DNA of 42,017 nt. Origin: Tissierellia bacterium (GTDB lineage: Bacteria; Bacillota; Clostridia; Tissierellales; Sedimentibacteraceae). Every line of letters begins with the position of its first letter. The first letter of the stretch is position 1. Where the stretch lies: assembly GCA_012843025.1 (NCBI GenBank), contig DURT01000058.1, positions 1 through 42,017 of the forward strand. Reading direction: 5' to 3'. The notes beneath the pieces are model-generated. The model was not told the DNA's origin, did no database searches, and saw only the letters and a list, made by a program, of their open reading frames with translations. The position numbers and the translations under genes were made by a program. Positions 32,216 to 39,932 of this stretch are shown here, one piece after another.

Positions 32216-33604
32216 ATGAAGTATATAGCACTTGATGTAGGAAGCAGTTTTATAAAAGCAGCACTTCTTGATATGACTTCATGCAAGGTATTAGAAAAAG
32301 GGAAAATTGCAACACCAAGGAAATTGGTAAATGAGGATAAAAATATCTTTGAAATTTCAGCCAATTTGCTATTTGAAATATTTAAGGGAATAATTGATGA
32401 TTATGCAAAAAAGTACAAAGAAATAGAAGGTGTTGTGTTTTCGACACAGATGCACGGATTTGTTTATACCAATCCAAACGCAAATAAACATATGGAAGAT
32501 ACATATATATCCTGGCAAGACAGCAGATGTCTTAATCTTATTGAGGGTGAAGAAATTAGCTATATAGACAAGCTTAAGGAGATTTTCCCCAAAAGTGAAA
32601 TGGTTAACAGTGGAGTTAACATAAAGCCGTCCTTGGGTTTATGCAATTTATACACTCTTTTATACGGTAAAAATGATGAGAGTAAGTCAGGGAATCTATA
32701 TACATTAGGTTCATATTTTATCAACAGACTTACAGGTAATAATATATGTCATATTACAAATGCAGCCCCTTTAGGATTAGTAGATATTGTGAATTATACT
32801 TGGGATGAAAAGTTAATAAAAAAGGCTGGTTTTACTAATATATCATTTCCTACAATTGCACAAAACGATTTTCAAATATGTGGAATATATAAATCAAATG
32901 GTCAGAGTATAAAAATATATCCTGATTTTGGTGACCATCAAGTTTCGATATTAGGAAGTATGGCAGAAAAGAATGATATAGTAATCAATATTGCTACTGC
33001 TTCACAGGTTTCTAATACATTAGACACTTTTATCCCAGGTGATTATGAAACACGACCATTTTTTGAAGGTAGGTACATGAATACAATTTCTAATATGCCT
33101 GGAGGAAGAAACTTAGATGTTTTAATCGACTTTATTAAAGATACAGTTAAACAAATTACAGGAATATCCATTGAAACTGATATTATATGGAATTCGATAT
33201 TGAATAATTTTACAAATGACAACCAAGATATAAAGGTAGATACAGCTTTTTATCCGGTACCCTATAATATGAATGGCGGTAAAATAGATGGAATAAAATT
33301 CAATAATTTTTCTTTAAATAATGTTATTTCGGCAGCTTTTAATAATATGGCAGAAGTATATGATGAACATATCAAAATTTTAAGCAGGAGTAGCGGTGTT
33401 AAAATTAATAAAATTGTATGCTCTGGAGGTGTATCGTGGAAAATTCCTCAGCTTTTGGAGATAATCGGCAATAAGACAAAGTATTCTATTAATTTATCAC
33501 CTTTACCTGATGAGGTGTTTTCGGGATTATTCAGAATAGCTCTTGTATGTTCTGGCATAAATACATGTTTAGATGACAATAAAGAATTGCTACTTAAATA
33601 TTAA
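32216..33604 (+). CDS. FGGY-family carbohydrate kinase
   Basis: 462 residues in the two-domain ASKHA fold: phosphate 1 motif ALDVGSSFIKAALLD, FSTQMHG, WQDSR, the catalytic aspartate in DFGDHQVSILG, IATASQVSN and the adenosine-binding CSGGVSW. It should phosphorylate a sugar, polyol or sugar acid with ATP. The length is slightly below the usual 480-520, and the sequence does not match xylulokinase, gluconokinase or glycerol kinase closely enough to name a substrate. AGGAG lies nine bases before ATG. A 16-base palindrome (AAACTGA...TCAGTTT, 32161-32176) sits in the gap before it. A phosphorylating kinase next to an HpaI aldolase is an uncommon pairing. Confidence 0.82.
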   Translation: MKYIALDVGSSFIKAALLDMTSCKVLEKGKIATPRKLVNEDKNIFEISANLLFEIFKGIIDDYAKKYKEIEGVVFSTQMHGFVYTNPNANKHMEDTYISWQDSRCLNLIEGEEISYIDKLKEIFPKSEMVNSGVNIKPSLGLCNLYTLLYGKNDESKSGNLYTLGSYFINRLTGNNICHITNAAPLGLVDIVNYTWDEKLIKKAGFTNISFPTIAQNDFQICGIYKSNGQSIKIYPDFGDHQVSILGSMAEKNDIVINIATASQVSNTLDTFIPGDYETRPFFEGRYMNTISNMPGGRNLDVLIDFIKDTVKQITGISIETDIIWNSILNNFTNDNQDIKVDTAFYPVPYNMNGGKIDGIKFNNFSLNNVISAAFNNMAEVYDEHIKILSRSSGVKINKIVCSGGVSWKIPQLLEIIGNKTKYSINLSPLPDEVFSGLFRIALVCSGINTCLDDNKELLLKY

Positions 33605-33617
33605 GGTAAGGTGAAAT

Positions 33618-34382
33618 ATGAGTGATTTAAAAGAAAAAATATATAATAACGAAATTGTTTTAGGCACAATGCTTTCAGAGGTATACACCCCTAATATTGT
33701 TCGTGTAATCAGATCAGGTGGATTTGAATATATTATCATTGACAGCGAACATGGCTATTTTGACTATTCTCAAATTGCTAGCATTATTTCGGTTTGCAAT
33801 GGTTTCAAGATACCAATTTTAGTCAGAGTTCCAAATGGTGAAAGAGAATCAATTACCAAGGTGCTTGATATGGGCGCAGATGGTTTGTTGATTCCCATGG
33901 TTAACAGTTCTGAAGATGCAAAGAAGGTGGTACAATATAGTAAGTATACTCCTATTGGTAGGAGGGGGATTTCTACTACAAGGGCTCATACAGATTATAA
34001 TCCTTCTAAGCTTACAGAATACATGGAATATGCCAATAAAAAAACCCTTATTTTAGTTCAGATTGAAACTATACAAGCTTTAGAAAATGCTGAAAGCATA
34101 ATATCTGTTAACGGTATAGATGCTTTGATAGTCGGTCCTAATGATTTAGCTGCAGACATGAATAAACCAGGAGAATTTGATACCGAAGCTATGAACAATG
34201 CAATTAAAAATATTGCCAGTGTAGCAAGAAGGGCAAGAAAATTCAGCGGGATTGTTTCTTCAAGTATAGATTATTTACATTATTGTAGAGATAATGGAAT
34301 GACTATATTTTGCTGTAACAGTGAAGTGGGAATGATAAAAAAGGCATCAAGACAAATTGTAAAGGATTTTTATGAAAAGTAA
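33618..34382 (+). CDS. HpcH/HpaI-family aldolase
   Basis: 254 residues with the class II, metal-dependent pyruvate aldolase pattern: LGTMLSEVYTPNIVRVI, IDSEHGYFDYSQ with the catalytic histidine, ILVRVPNGE with the pyruvate-binding arginine, GADGLLIPMVNS, IQIET-type metal glutamate (VQIETIQALEN) and GPNDLAADM with the metal aspartate. Relatives split 4-hydroxy-2-oxo or 2-keto-3-deoxy acids into pyruvate (or a hydroxypyruvate-type product) and an aldehyde. Such an aldehyde or 2-oxo acid could be handled by the 2-hydroxyacid dehydrogenase of the same operon. AAGGTG precedes ATG 33618. A strong terminator ends the operon; no transporter is encoded with it. Confidence 0.87.
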   Translation: MSDLKEKIYNNEIVLGTMLSEVYTPNIVRVIRSGGFEYIIIDSEHGYFDYSQIASIISVCNGFKIPILVRVPNGERESITKVLDMGADGLLIPMVNSSEDAKKVVQYSKYTPIGRRGISTTRAHTDYNPSKLTEYMEYANKKTLILVQIETIQALENAESIISVNGIDALIVGPNDLAADMNKPGEFDTEAMNNAIKNIASVARRARKFSGIVSSSIDYLHYCRDNGMTIFCCNSEVGMIKKASRQIVKDFYEK

Positions 34383-34439
34383 TTATAATTAGTAGGTAAT
34401 AGTTGTATAATTAAATGAAATGCAATTAAAAAATTAAGC

Positions 34440-34513
34440 TAAGCTCATGATCATATCTTATAACGTCAATTACCTCAATTGTCGTAAGATCAGGATCATG
34501 GGCTTATTTTTAT
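34440..34513 (+). terminator. Long-stem terminator of the GntR operon
   Basis: A roughly 30-base imperfect stem joins 34440-34471 to 34476-34506, with the outer 13 bases paired continuously (one G-T), followed by a T-rich tail. Confidence 0.75.
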
Positions 34514-34614
34514 TAGAAATACATCATATTAAAGTTTTCAAAGAACTAATATATTAGTATCAAAGAAAATATATTAAACAAGATTAGAATATGAAATATA
34601 AATATTATTTTTTA

Positions 34615-34643
34615 TTGACCAGGCAAATAGTTCATGCTATAAT
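34615..34643 (+). promoter_or_regulatory. Promoter of the permease gene
   Basis: TTGACC at 34615-34620 and TATAAT at 34638-34643 with a 17-base spacer. The rest of the 381-base gap between the aldolase and permease genes holds the terminator before it and the leader after it; I see no coding sequence there. Confidence 0.85.
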
Positions 34644-34653
34644 TAGAAAAACT

Positions 34654-34751
34654 AATCTTTAAAACGGTACCGTGATGCCGTCAAGATTGCATATACGAAT
34701 ATGGGAATTTTTGTGTGTAAATCTTTGGCGCTCCGGTCAAGGATTTTTTTT
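34654..34751 (+). promoter_or_regulatory. Attenuator-like leader of the uracil/xanthine permease
   Basis: AATCTT (34654-34659) can pair with AAGATT (34683-34688) around an inner ACGG/CCGT stem (34664-34667 with 34678-34681). A terminator follows: AAATCTTTG (34719-34727) with CAAGGATTT (34738-34746) and eight Ts. AAGATT can also pair with AATCTT inside the terminator's 5' arm, so two exclusive folds exist. I cannot assign it to the purine, PRPP, preQ1 or PyrR-type leaders I know. Confidence 0.6.
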
Positions 34752-34763
34752 ATGGAGGTATTT

Positions 34764-36113
34764 ATGACAACAAAAAATGAAGTATTAGGCTATTTACCGG
34801 ACGAATGTCCACCTTTTGTCGGTTTGATTTTCTTTGCTTTACAACAGATAGTGGTAATGTTTCCTGCCACAGTATTAGTAGCTCTTATAACAGGTTTTCA
34901 TGTTTCTACAACCATATTTGCCAGCGGTTTGGCAACATTAGGATTTATACTTATTACGGGAAGACAAATTCCCCTTTATTACGGTTCAAGCTTTTCCTAT
35001 ATTGCAGCAATTGCATCCATAATGAGCGCTGAAGCTTTCGCTTCATACTCTCTTAACGATAAAATATCCATTGCTCAATTTGGAATAGTTATGTCAGGTT
35101 TTGTTTCCATAATTGCAGGTTTAATAATTCAAAAATCAGGAAAAGAAAAAATAGATAAGGTCCTTCCTGCTACAGTAACTGGAAGTATTGCTATAATAAT
35201 AGGTTTATCCTTGGCAGCAAATGCCATGACCAACGCTGCATCCTTTCCTGAATCTGCCGCAGCCATACCTTTCGCAGAGAGCTGGGCCTGGACAATTGCA
35301 ATAATAACTTTAATATCAACAATTTTATTCTCGGTATACCTGAAAGGGAAATTAAGTCAGCTTCCTATTTTATTCGGGCTTTTAACGGGTTACATTGCAG
35401 CTTTAATAATAGGAAATATTACTGGTATTCCCTTTGTAAACTTTAATACTATAGAATCTACTAAATTCTTTAGTCTGCCTATATTTACCTTACCGAAACC
35501 ATCCCTTGCTTCCTTGGTAGCTATAATGCCCATTGCCATAGCTACAATTCCGGAATCTACTGCCCACGTATATCAATTAGATATATACGTTAATGACTTG
35601 GCGAAAAAGAAAGGCGTAAATAAAAAATATGATATAGAAAATAAATTAGGTTTAAACTTAATAGGTGATGGTATAGGGGATATTATTTCCGGATTTATAG
35701 GAGGACCTGCGGGTACTAATTACGGAGAGAATATAAGTGCCATGGCAATATCAAAAAATTTCTCCGTTTACGTATTAATGTTAGCTGCAGCATTTACTAT
35801 GGTAATTTCCTGTTTCACACCCTTAATTAACATAGTATATTCCATACCTACATCAGTAATAGGAGGTTTATCCATCTACCTGTTCGGAGTAATTGCCGCT
35901 CAAGGTATAACAATAATGATTGAGAAAAAGGTAGATATGTTCAGCTCAAAAAATTTAGCTGTCATAGCAGTTATATTAATTGTAGGCTTAGGGGGAAGCT
36001 TTGGATTTGAAGGAGGTATGATTCCCATGTTTGGAGTAAAAGTACCTGCCATAGCTTCAGCAGCCATAGTAGGAATTCTTTTAAATTTAGTATTGTCTAT
36101 AGGTGAAAAATAG
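34764..36113 (+). CDS. Uracil/xanthine permease-family nucleobase transporter (UraA-like)
   Basis: 449 residues with about 14 membrane segments, the NCS2/UraA architecture. ECPPFVGLIFFALQQIVVMFPAT opens it (in parts); IPESTAH holds the first substrate-binding glutamate position and GGPAGTNYGENISAMA the second, matching the UraA signature. It probably imports uracil or a purine by proton symport. The start is ATG 34764 with GGAGG five bases upstream; an in-frame ATG at 34701 lies inside the leader terminator region and is rejected. The Shine-Dalgarno site begins right after the terminator T run, so anti-termination is needed for expression. Confidence 0.88.
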   Translation: MTTKNEVLGYLPDECPPFVGLIFFALQQIVVMFPATVLVALITGFHVSTTIFASGLATLGFILITGRQIPLYYGSSFSYIAAIASIMSAEAFASYSLNDKISIAQFGIVMSGFVSIIAGLIIQKSGKEKIDKVLPATVTGSIAIIIGLSLAANAMTNAASFPESAAAIPFAESWAWTIAIITLISTILFSVYLKGKLSQLPILFGLLTGYIAALIIGNITGIPFVNFNTIESTKFFSLPIFTLPKPSLASLVAIMPIAIATIPESTAHVYQLDIYVNDLAKKKGVNKKYDIENKLGLNLIGDGIGDIISGFIGGPAGTNYGENISAMAISKNFSVYVLMLAAAFTMVISCFTPLINIVYSIPTSVIGGLSIYLFGVIAAQGITIMIEKKVDMFSSKNLAVIAVILIVGLGGSFGFEGGMIPMFGVKVPAIASAAIVGILLNLVLSIGEK

Positions 36114-36121
36114 AAAGATAT

Positions 36122-36163
36122 ACCTCCAAGACAGAACAAGACTGATCTGTTTTGGAGGTTTTA
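36122..36163 (+). terminator. Rho-independent terminator after the permease gene
   Basis: ACCTCCAA (36122-36129) pairs with TTGGAGGT (36152-36159) and ACAGA (36131-36135) with TCTGT (36146-36150), followed by a T-rich tail. Confidence 0.82.
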
Positions 36164-36238
36164 TTATGTCAACAAGATTCTCGGGGACCAACAACAAATC
36201 AACTATTATTTACATTATATTTTTCAACAAATTTTTCC

Positions 36239-36267
36239 TTTACAAATATAATTGCTTATAGTATAAT
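36239..36267 (+). promoter_or_regulatory. Promoter of the sodium symporter gene
   Basis: TTTACA at 36239-36244 and TATAAT at 36262-36267, spacer 17 bases. The transcript would carry a leader of about 170 bases. Confidence 0.8.
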
Positions 36268-36304
36268 CTTTGTACCCTTAAACGTTTGCAGAATAAAAAC
36301 AATG

Positions 36305-36318
36305 TGAAAACGATAACA
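36305..36318. promoter_or_regulatory. Full-consensus cre site (CcpA roadblock)
   Basis: TGAAAACGATAACA fits every position of TGWAANCGNTNWCA. It lies about 30 bases after the expected transcription start, a position where CcpA blocks elongation. A second, weaker cre-like sequence (36277-36290, minus strand, 12 of 14) lies closer to the promoter. Confidence 0.7.
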
Positions 36319-36332
36319 AACTAAATTTAATT

Positions 36333-36344
36333 AAGGAGGTGAGG
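36333..36344 (+). promoter_or_regulatory. Orphan Shine-Dalgarno-like sequence in the leader
   Basis: AAGGAGGTGAGG is a near-perfect ribosome-binding sequence about 100 bases before the real start, with no usable start codon or frame after it. Such elements can stabilise mRNA by holding a ribosome (STAB-SD). Confidence 0.45.
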
Positions 36345-36443
36345 TAAAACATATTATAAAACAAACAAGGGTGTATAGTATTCTTCAGTCATAGCATTTT
36401 TATTTTTGCATACTATTTGAATATAAAGAAGGGAAGGTGTATT

Positions 36444-37919
36444 ATGGAACAAGAAAAAAGAGGTCAATGGACCAGTAATTTTGGTTTCTTAATGGCAGCT
36501 ATAGGCTCGGCTGTAGGATTAGGAAATATTTGGGGATTCCCATACAAGATGGGAGCAAATGGCGGATTTATATTTCTTATAATTTACTTGGCTATGGTAT
36601 CTTTTGTTGGTATTGCCACCATGTTAGGTGAATTAACACTTGGTCGTAAGTATGGAATGGGTGTTATTGGTACTTACAGGAAAATAAGTGAAAAGTACAC
36701 ATGGATAGGCTGGTTAGGTTGGTTTTCAGGATTTTTGATACTATCATTTTATAGTGTGCTAGGTGGTTTTACTTTAAGGTATTTCATTGGATTCTTATTG
36801 GAGTTATTTAGCTCAGGTGCTGGCTTCGGAGGAGCTGACAGCGGTGCATTCTTTGGTGGTTTTATCTTAAATGCCCCTATGAGTATTTTATTCCATGCTC
36901 TTTTCATGGCAACTACAGTATATATAGTAATGGGTGGAATTTCAGGCGGTATTGAAAAATTTTCAGCTATTGCTATGCCTACACTCTTTGTAATGCTTGT
37001 AATTGTAGTAATTCGAAGTATTACCTTAGAAGGTTCTTTTGTAGGTCTTGAATTTATGTTCAAACCGGACTTTGAGTCTTTGAAGGAAATTGGTCTTATG
37101 AGGGTGCTTAAAACTGCAGCAGGGCAAATGTTCTTCTCACTCTCTCTTGGTATGGGTTGTATGATTACTTACGGCTCCTATCTCAGTAAAAAGGAAAATT
37201 TAGAGTGGAATGCTACGCTTATTCCAATAGCAGATACAGCAATTGCTACCTTATCAGCATTAGCAGTACTACCTGCAGTAGGTGCTTTTATATACCAGGG
37301 AGTTGAAGGTGTTTCTTTTGGTGCAGGACCAGGACTCTTATTCGTTACCCTTCATCGTGTATTTAGTGTAGGTATGGGAGGAGCCATGGGTAATTTCTTT
37401 GGTGCATTTTTCTATTTCTTAGTGTTTATTGCTGCAGTTACATCTTCAATATCTCTCTTGGAAGTTTGTACCGCATACCTTATTGACAGACGAGTAGAAA
37501 AGGGCTTAGAGCCAAATCGTAAAAAAATTACCCTTATTATGGGAACAGTAATTTTCTTCCTAGGATTCCCTGTAGCTATGGACGGACTTGGTGCAGGTAA
37601 AGCAGGAGGAGCATTGATAGATATTCCTGCAACTATATTTGGCATGCAAGAAGTAAGAGTTGCATTTGATTGCTGGCTTGACTTCTATGATATGATAGCT
37701 GAAGGTGTATTCATGCCTCTAGGTGCCATGTTGATGTCCATAATAATCGGCTGGAAACTTAAGACCACAATTATAAAAGATGAGGTTGAAGAATCTCCAG
37801 GTATTAAGATGAAAGCATATAATTTCTGGGACATTTGTTTTAAATATATCGTTCCAGTTGCAATGTTCTTCGTATTGTTAGGTCAGTTAGACGACTTCTT
37901 TGGATTAGGAATTTTCTAA
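36444..37919 (+). CDS. Sodium-dependent amino acid symporter (NSS/SNF family)
   Basis: 491 residues with about 11-12 membrane segments in the LeuT fold. The first segment FLMAAIGSAVGLGNIWGFPYKMGANGG (quoted in parts) holds the unwound sodium- and substrate-binding region NIWGFP; GSYLSKKENL, FFSLSLGMGCMITYGSY and ITSSISLLE-type segments follow as expected for bacterial NSS proteins such as MhsT or TnaT. It should import an amino acid with sodium. ATG 36444 is served by GGGAAGGTG; an upstream ATA-type frame extension has no site. A promoter, a full cre site and a 170-base leader suggest repression by CcpA when sugars are present. Confidence 0.92.
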   Translation: MEQEKRGQWTSNFGFLMAAIGSAVGLGNIWGFPYKMGANGGFIFLIIYLAMVSFVGIATMLGELTLGRKYGMGVIGTYRKISEKYTWIGWLGWFSGFLILSFYSVLGGFTLRYFIGFLLELFSSGAGFGGADSGAFFGGFILNAPMSILFHALFMATTVYIVMGGISGGIEKFSAIAMPTLFVMLVIVVIRSITLEGSFVGLEFMFKPDFESLKEIGLMRVLKTAAGQMFFSLSLGMGCMITYGSYLSKKENLEWNATLIPIADTAIATLSALAVLPAVGAFIYQGVEGVSFGAGPGLLFVTLHRVFSVGMGGAMGNFFGAFFYFLVFIAAVTSSISLLEVCTAYLIDRRVEKGLEPNRKKITLIMGTVIFFLGFPVAMDGLGAGKAGGALIDIPATIFGMQEVRVAFDCWLDFYDMIAEGVFMPLGAMLMSIIIGWKLKTTIIKDEVEESPGIKMKAYNFWDICFKYIVPVAMFFVLLGQLDDFFGLGIF

Positions 37920-37931
37920 ATAATATTTACC

Positions 37932-37959
37932 AAAAAAGAGCGCTGTGGCGCTCTTTTTT
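37932..37959. terminator. Bidirectional terminator between the symporter and rnz
   Basis: AAAAAAGAGCGC (37932-37943) and GCGCTCTTTTTT (37948-37959) form a perfect 12-base stem around TGTG, with a T run on either strand. It overlaps the rnz stop codon. Confidence 0.92.
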
Positions 37960-38863
37960 ACCCTTTTAGTGTTTTTTTCATCAGGTCTTTTCCAATGATG
38001 GTGTTAGGAAAAATATTGGTTGCAAATTCTAAATATTCCGAAGGAGCTGGCATGGAAGGACTGAAATGAGTAAGCCACAATTCTTTTACATTCGAATTTA
38101 GCGCAATAGTTGCAGCTTCTGAAAAAATCATGTGCATCTTCTCAACAGCACCTGGTAGCAATTCTGTATCTCCGTACATTCCTTCGCAAATAAACAAATC
38201 AGAATCCTTAACAATTTCATTAATTGCTTTTACTGGTCGTGTATCCGTTACATAGGAAACTTTAATAGGTTTTCTAGGACTTCCCAAAACCATTTCCGGT
38301 TTAATTGTTCTGTTATCCACCACAACTTCTTCGCCATTGTGGAGGATTCTCCAAAACTTTACAGGAATATTTAATTTCTTAGCTTCCTCTGGTTTAAAGC
38401 GGGGCTTTAAATGAAGTTCAAAGCTGTAACCTAAACAATTTATATGATGTTTCAAGGGTATTGAAGTAATTTTTAAACCTATCTGTTCAAACTCCTGGGG
38501 TTTGCTGTCATGAAGCTCCCAAATTCTTACCTCATAGGGGAGAAAACCGCAAACCATCAATAAGGAGTTTAATATATTTGTACTTCCCCTGGGGGCTATA
38601 ATATTTATTGGTTCTGTTCTGCCGCTGTTAGCAATTGTAAGTAAAAGTCCCGGCAACCCCGTAACATGGTCTGCATGACAGTGAGTTATTAAAATTATAT
38701 CTATTTTGACCATACTTAGCTTACCCTTGTGAAGGGATACTTGAGTACCTTCACCGCAGTCTATAAGAATTCCTCTACCGTTATATTCAATATGGCATGA
38801 AGCTAAGTACCTGTTAGGTAAAGGAACCATACCTCCGGTACCTACTAGGGTTACGTTTATCAT
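37958..38863 (-). CDS. rnz: Ribonuclease Z family metallo-beta-lactamase
   Basis: 301 residues. The metal motif HCHADH at residues 61-66, the aspartate in VTDTR, HMIFSEAA and LTHFSP give the complete tRNase Z zinc set, with CGEGTQ before it as in RNase Z. The enzyme cuts the 3' trailer of tRNA precursors. The region between about residues 135 and 200 (the flexible-arm area) is short and includes KPRFKPEEAKKLNIP, seen in RNase Z. AAAGGTG lies before ATG 38863. It is the last gene of a minus-strand run after ylbM and ylbJ, with a 61-base gap. Confidence 0.88.
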   Translation of the reverse strand: MINVTLVGTGGMVPLPNRYLASCHIEYNGRGILIDCGEGTQVSLHKGKLSMVKIDIILITHCHADHVTGLPGLLLTIANSGRTEPINIIAPRGSTNILNSLLMVCGFLPYEVRIWELHDSKPQEFEQIGLKITSIPLKHHINCLGYSFELHLKPRFKPEEAKKLNIPVKFWRILHNGEEVVVDNRTIKPEMVLGSPRKPIKVSYVTDTRPVKAINEIVKDSDLFICEGMYGDTELLPGAVEKMHMIFSEAATIALNSNVKELWLTHFSPSMPAPSEYLEFATNIFPNTIIGKDLMKKTLKG

Positions 38864-38924
38864 TTTATCACCTTTTTCTGTGAAGTAATTCCATTATACC
38901 TTTACTTAAGGAATTTTACAATAA

Positions 38925-39872
38925 TTAAGTAATAAATAACATTAGGATACATATTATTACAGATATTATGCCCTGAATAAATTTATAAAAAATATAATTA
39001 CCAACTTCCAAGTCAAAATCATTTATTACGGCCATAGTTTGGAAAACTATTGATAGACCTGAAAAACTAATAAGAAAATTAATTATAATTAATTTTACCT
39101 GAAGAGGAATTGGGGAAGCAGCAGCTAAGCTGCAACCGTTGGCTATTTCTAGTACTCCCACCGTGAGGGAATGAAGAATGTGACTTAAGCCGGGAGTGAG
39201 AGAAAAGTATTCTGAAATAGCAATGAGGCTACTGTTAAAAAAGTTTGATATAACGGAAAAGATAACTATTACTCCTCCAACGGACAAAATGGAAGTAACA
39301 GATTTATATATTGAAGAATTAAAAGCTTGGTAAAATGATATATTTTTAATGCCTTCAACATCTTTATTAGAGGCGTTTCTGTTATTCTTTAAAAGGGCTC
39401 CTACAAGGATGGCGCTTAGCAAATGGGGGACTGCTATGTACATGGATAAGTTTATATTTCCCAACATAGAATAGGAAACAGCTCCTCCAATAAACTGAAA
39501 ACTACAGTTATTGGTAAAAGCAACCAAGGAATTGGCTTCCCTGTTGTTAATCCTTTTGTAGGAAGCCATGGAATTAACCGTCATGGCTCCGGAAGGATAG
39601 CCTGCTACAAAACTTATAAAGTAGGGGATAAGGGCATACTTACTGTTAAATATGCGCCGGGATATAAAGGATAACTTCTCAGACAGTCTGTACAAAAAAT
39701 TATATTGAAGCAATATATTTGATAAAATAGACATGGGAAGAAGGTAGGGTACCATGTTGTAAGCCCATATTTTAACTCCTTTAAATACACCTTCTGATAC
39801 AATATCCGGCTTCATAATAAACAGTAATATTAATAAAAAGACAGTCATGGGAACAAAATTTCTTTTAAACAT
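38925..39872 (-). CDS. ylbJ: Sporulation integral membrane protein YlbJ
   Basis: 315 residues with about eight membrane segments and two nucleoside-recognition (Gate) style halves: VKIWAYNMVPYLLPMSILSNIL, FISFVAGYPSGAMTVNSMASYK and FTNNCSFQFIGGAVSYSMLG. These are diagnostic of YlbJ, a membrane protein made late in sporulation and needed for normal spores. Position next to ylbM is conserved in Firmicutes. The start (complement of 39870-39872) directly follows GGGGGTGTTTTT, so the Shine-Dalgarno site lies inside an inverted repeat whose T run ends at the start codon. That arrangement may regulate translation or terminate reading from ylbM. Confidence 0.88.
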   Translation of the reverse strand: MFKRNFVPMTVFLLILLFIMKPDIVSEGVFKGVKIWAYNMVPYLLPMSILSNILLQYNFLYRLSEKLSFISRRIFNSKYALIPYFISFVAGYPSGAMTVNSMASYKRINNREANSLVAFTNNCSFQFIGGAVSYSMLGNINLSMYIAVPHLLSAILVGALLKNNRNASNKDVEGIKNISFYQAFNSSIYKSVTSILSVGGVIVIFSVISNFFNSSLIAISEYFSLTPGLSHILHSLTVGVLEIANGCSLAAASPIPLQVKLIIINFLISFSGLSIVFQTMAVINDFDLEVGNYIFYKFIQGIISVIICILMLFIT

Positions 39873-39873
39873 A

Positions 39874-39912
39874 AAAACACCCCCTCTTTATTTTATTGTC
39901 CAAGGGTGTTTT
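39874..39912 (-). promoter_or_regulatory. Terminator-like inverted repeat over the ylbJ start region
   Basis: Nine-base perfect arms, 39874-39882 and 39904-39912, with a 21-base loop. In the minus-strand mRNA the 3' arm includes GGGTG of the ylbJ ribosome-binding site and runs into five Us just before the start codon. Confidence 0.45.
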
Positions 39913-39932
39913 ATATGCTATAAATATAATAA

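Noticed and set aside
30419..34382. GntR operon as a recently inserted element
   Set aside because: No flanking repeats, integrase or tRNA are visible and its base composition is similar to its surroundings.
34690..34720. Purine riboswitch before the permease
   Set aside because: The conserved core (TATA...GTTTCTACC...GACTA) is not present.
34644..34751. T-box leader, because GGTACCG resembles part of the T-box sequence
   Set aside because: The leader is about 100 bases, with no room for stem I and a specifier loop, and the gene is a nucleobase permease.
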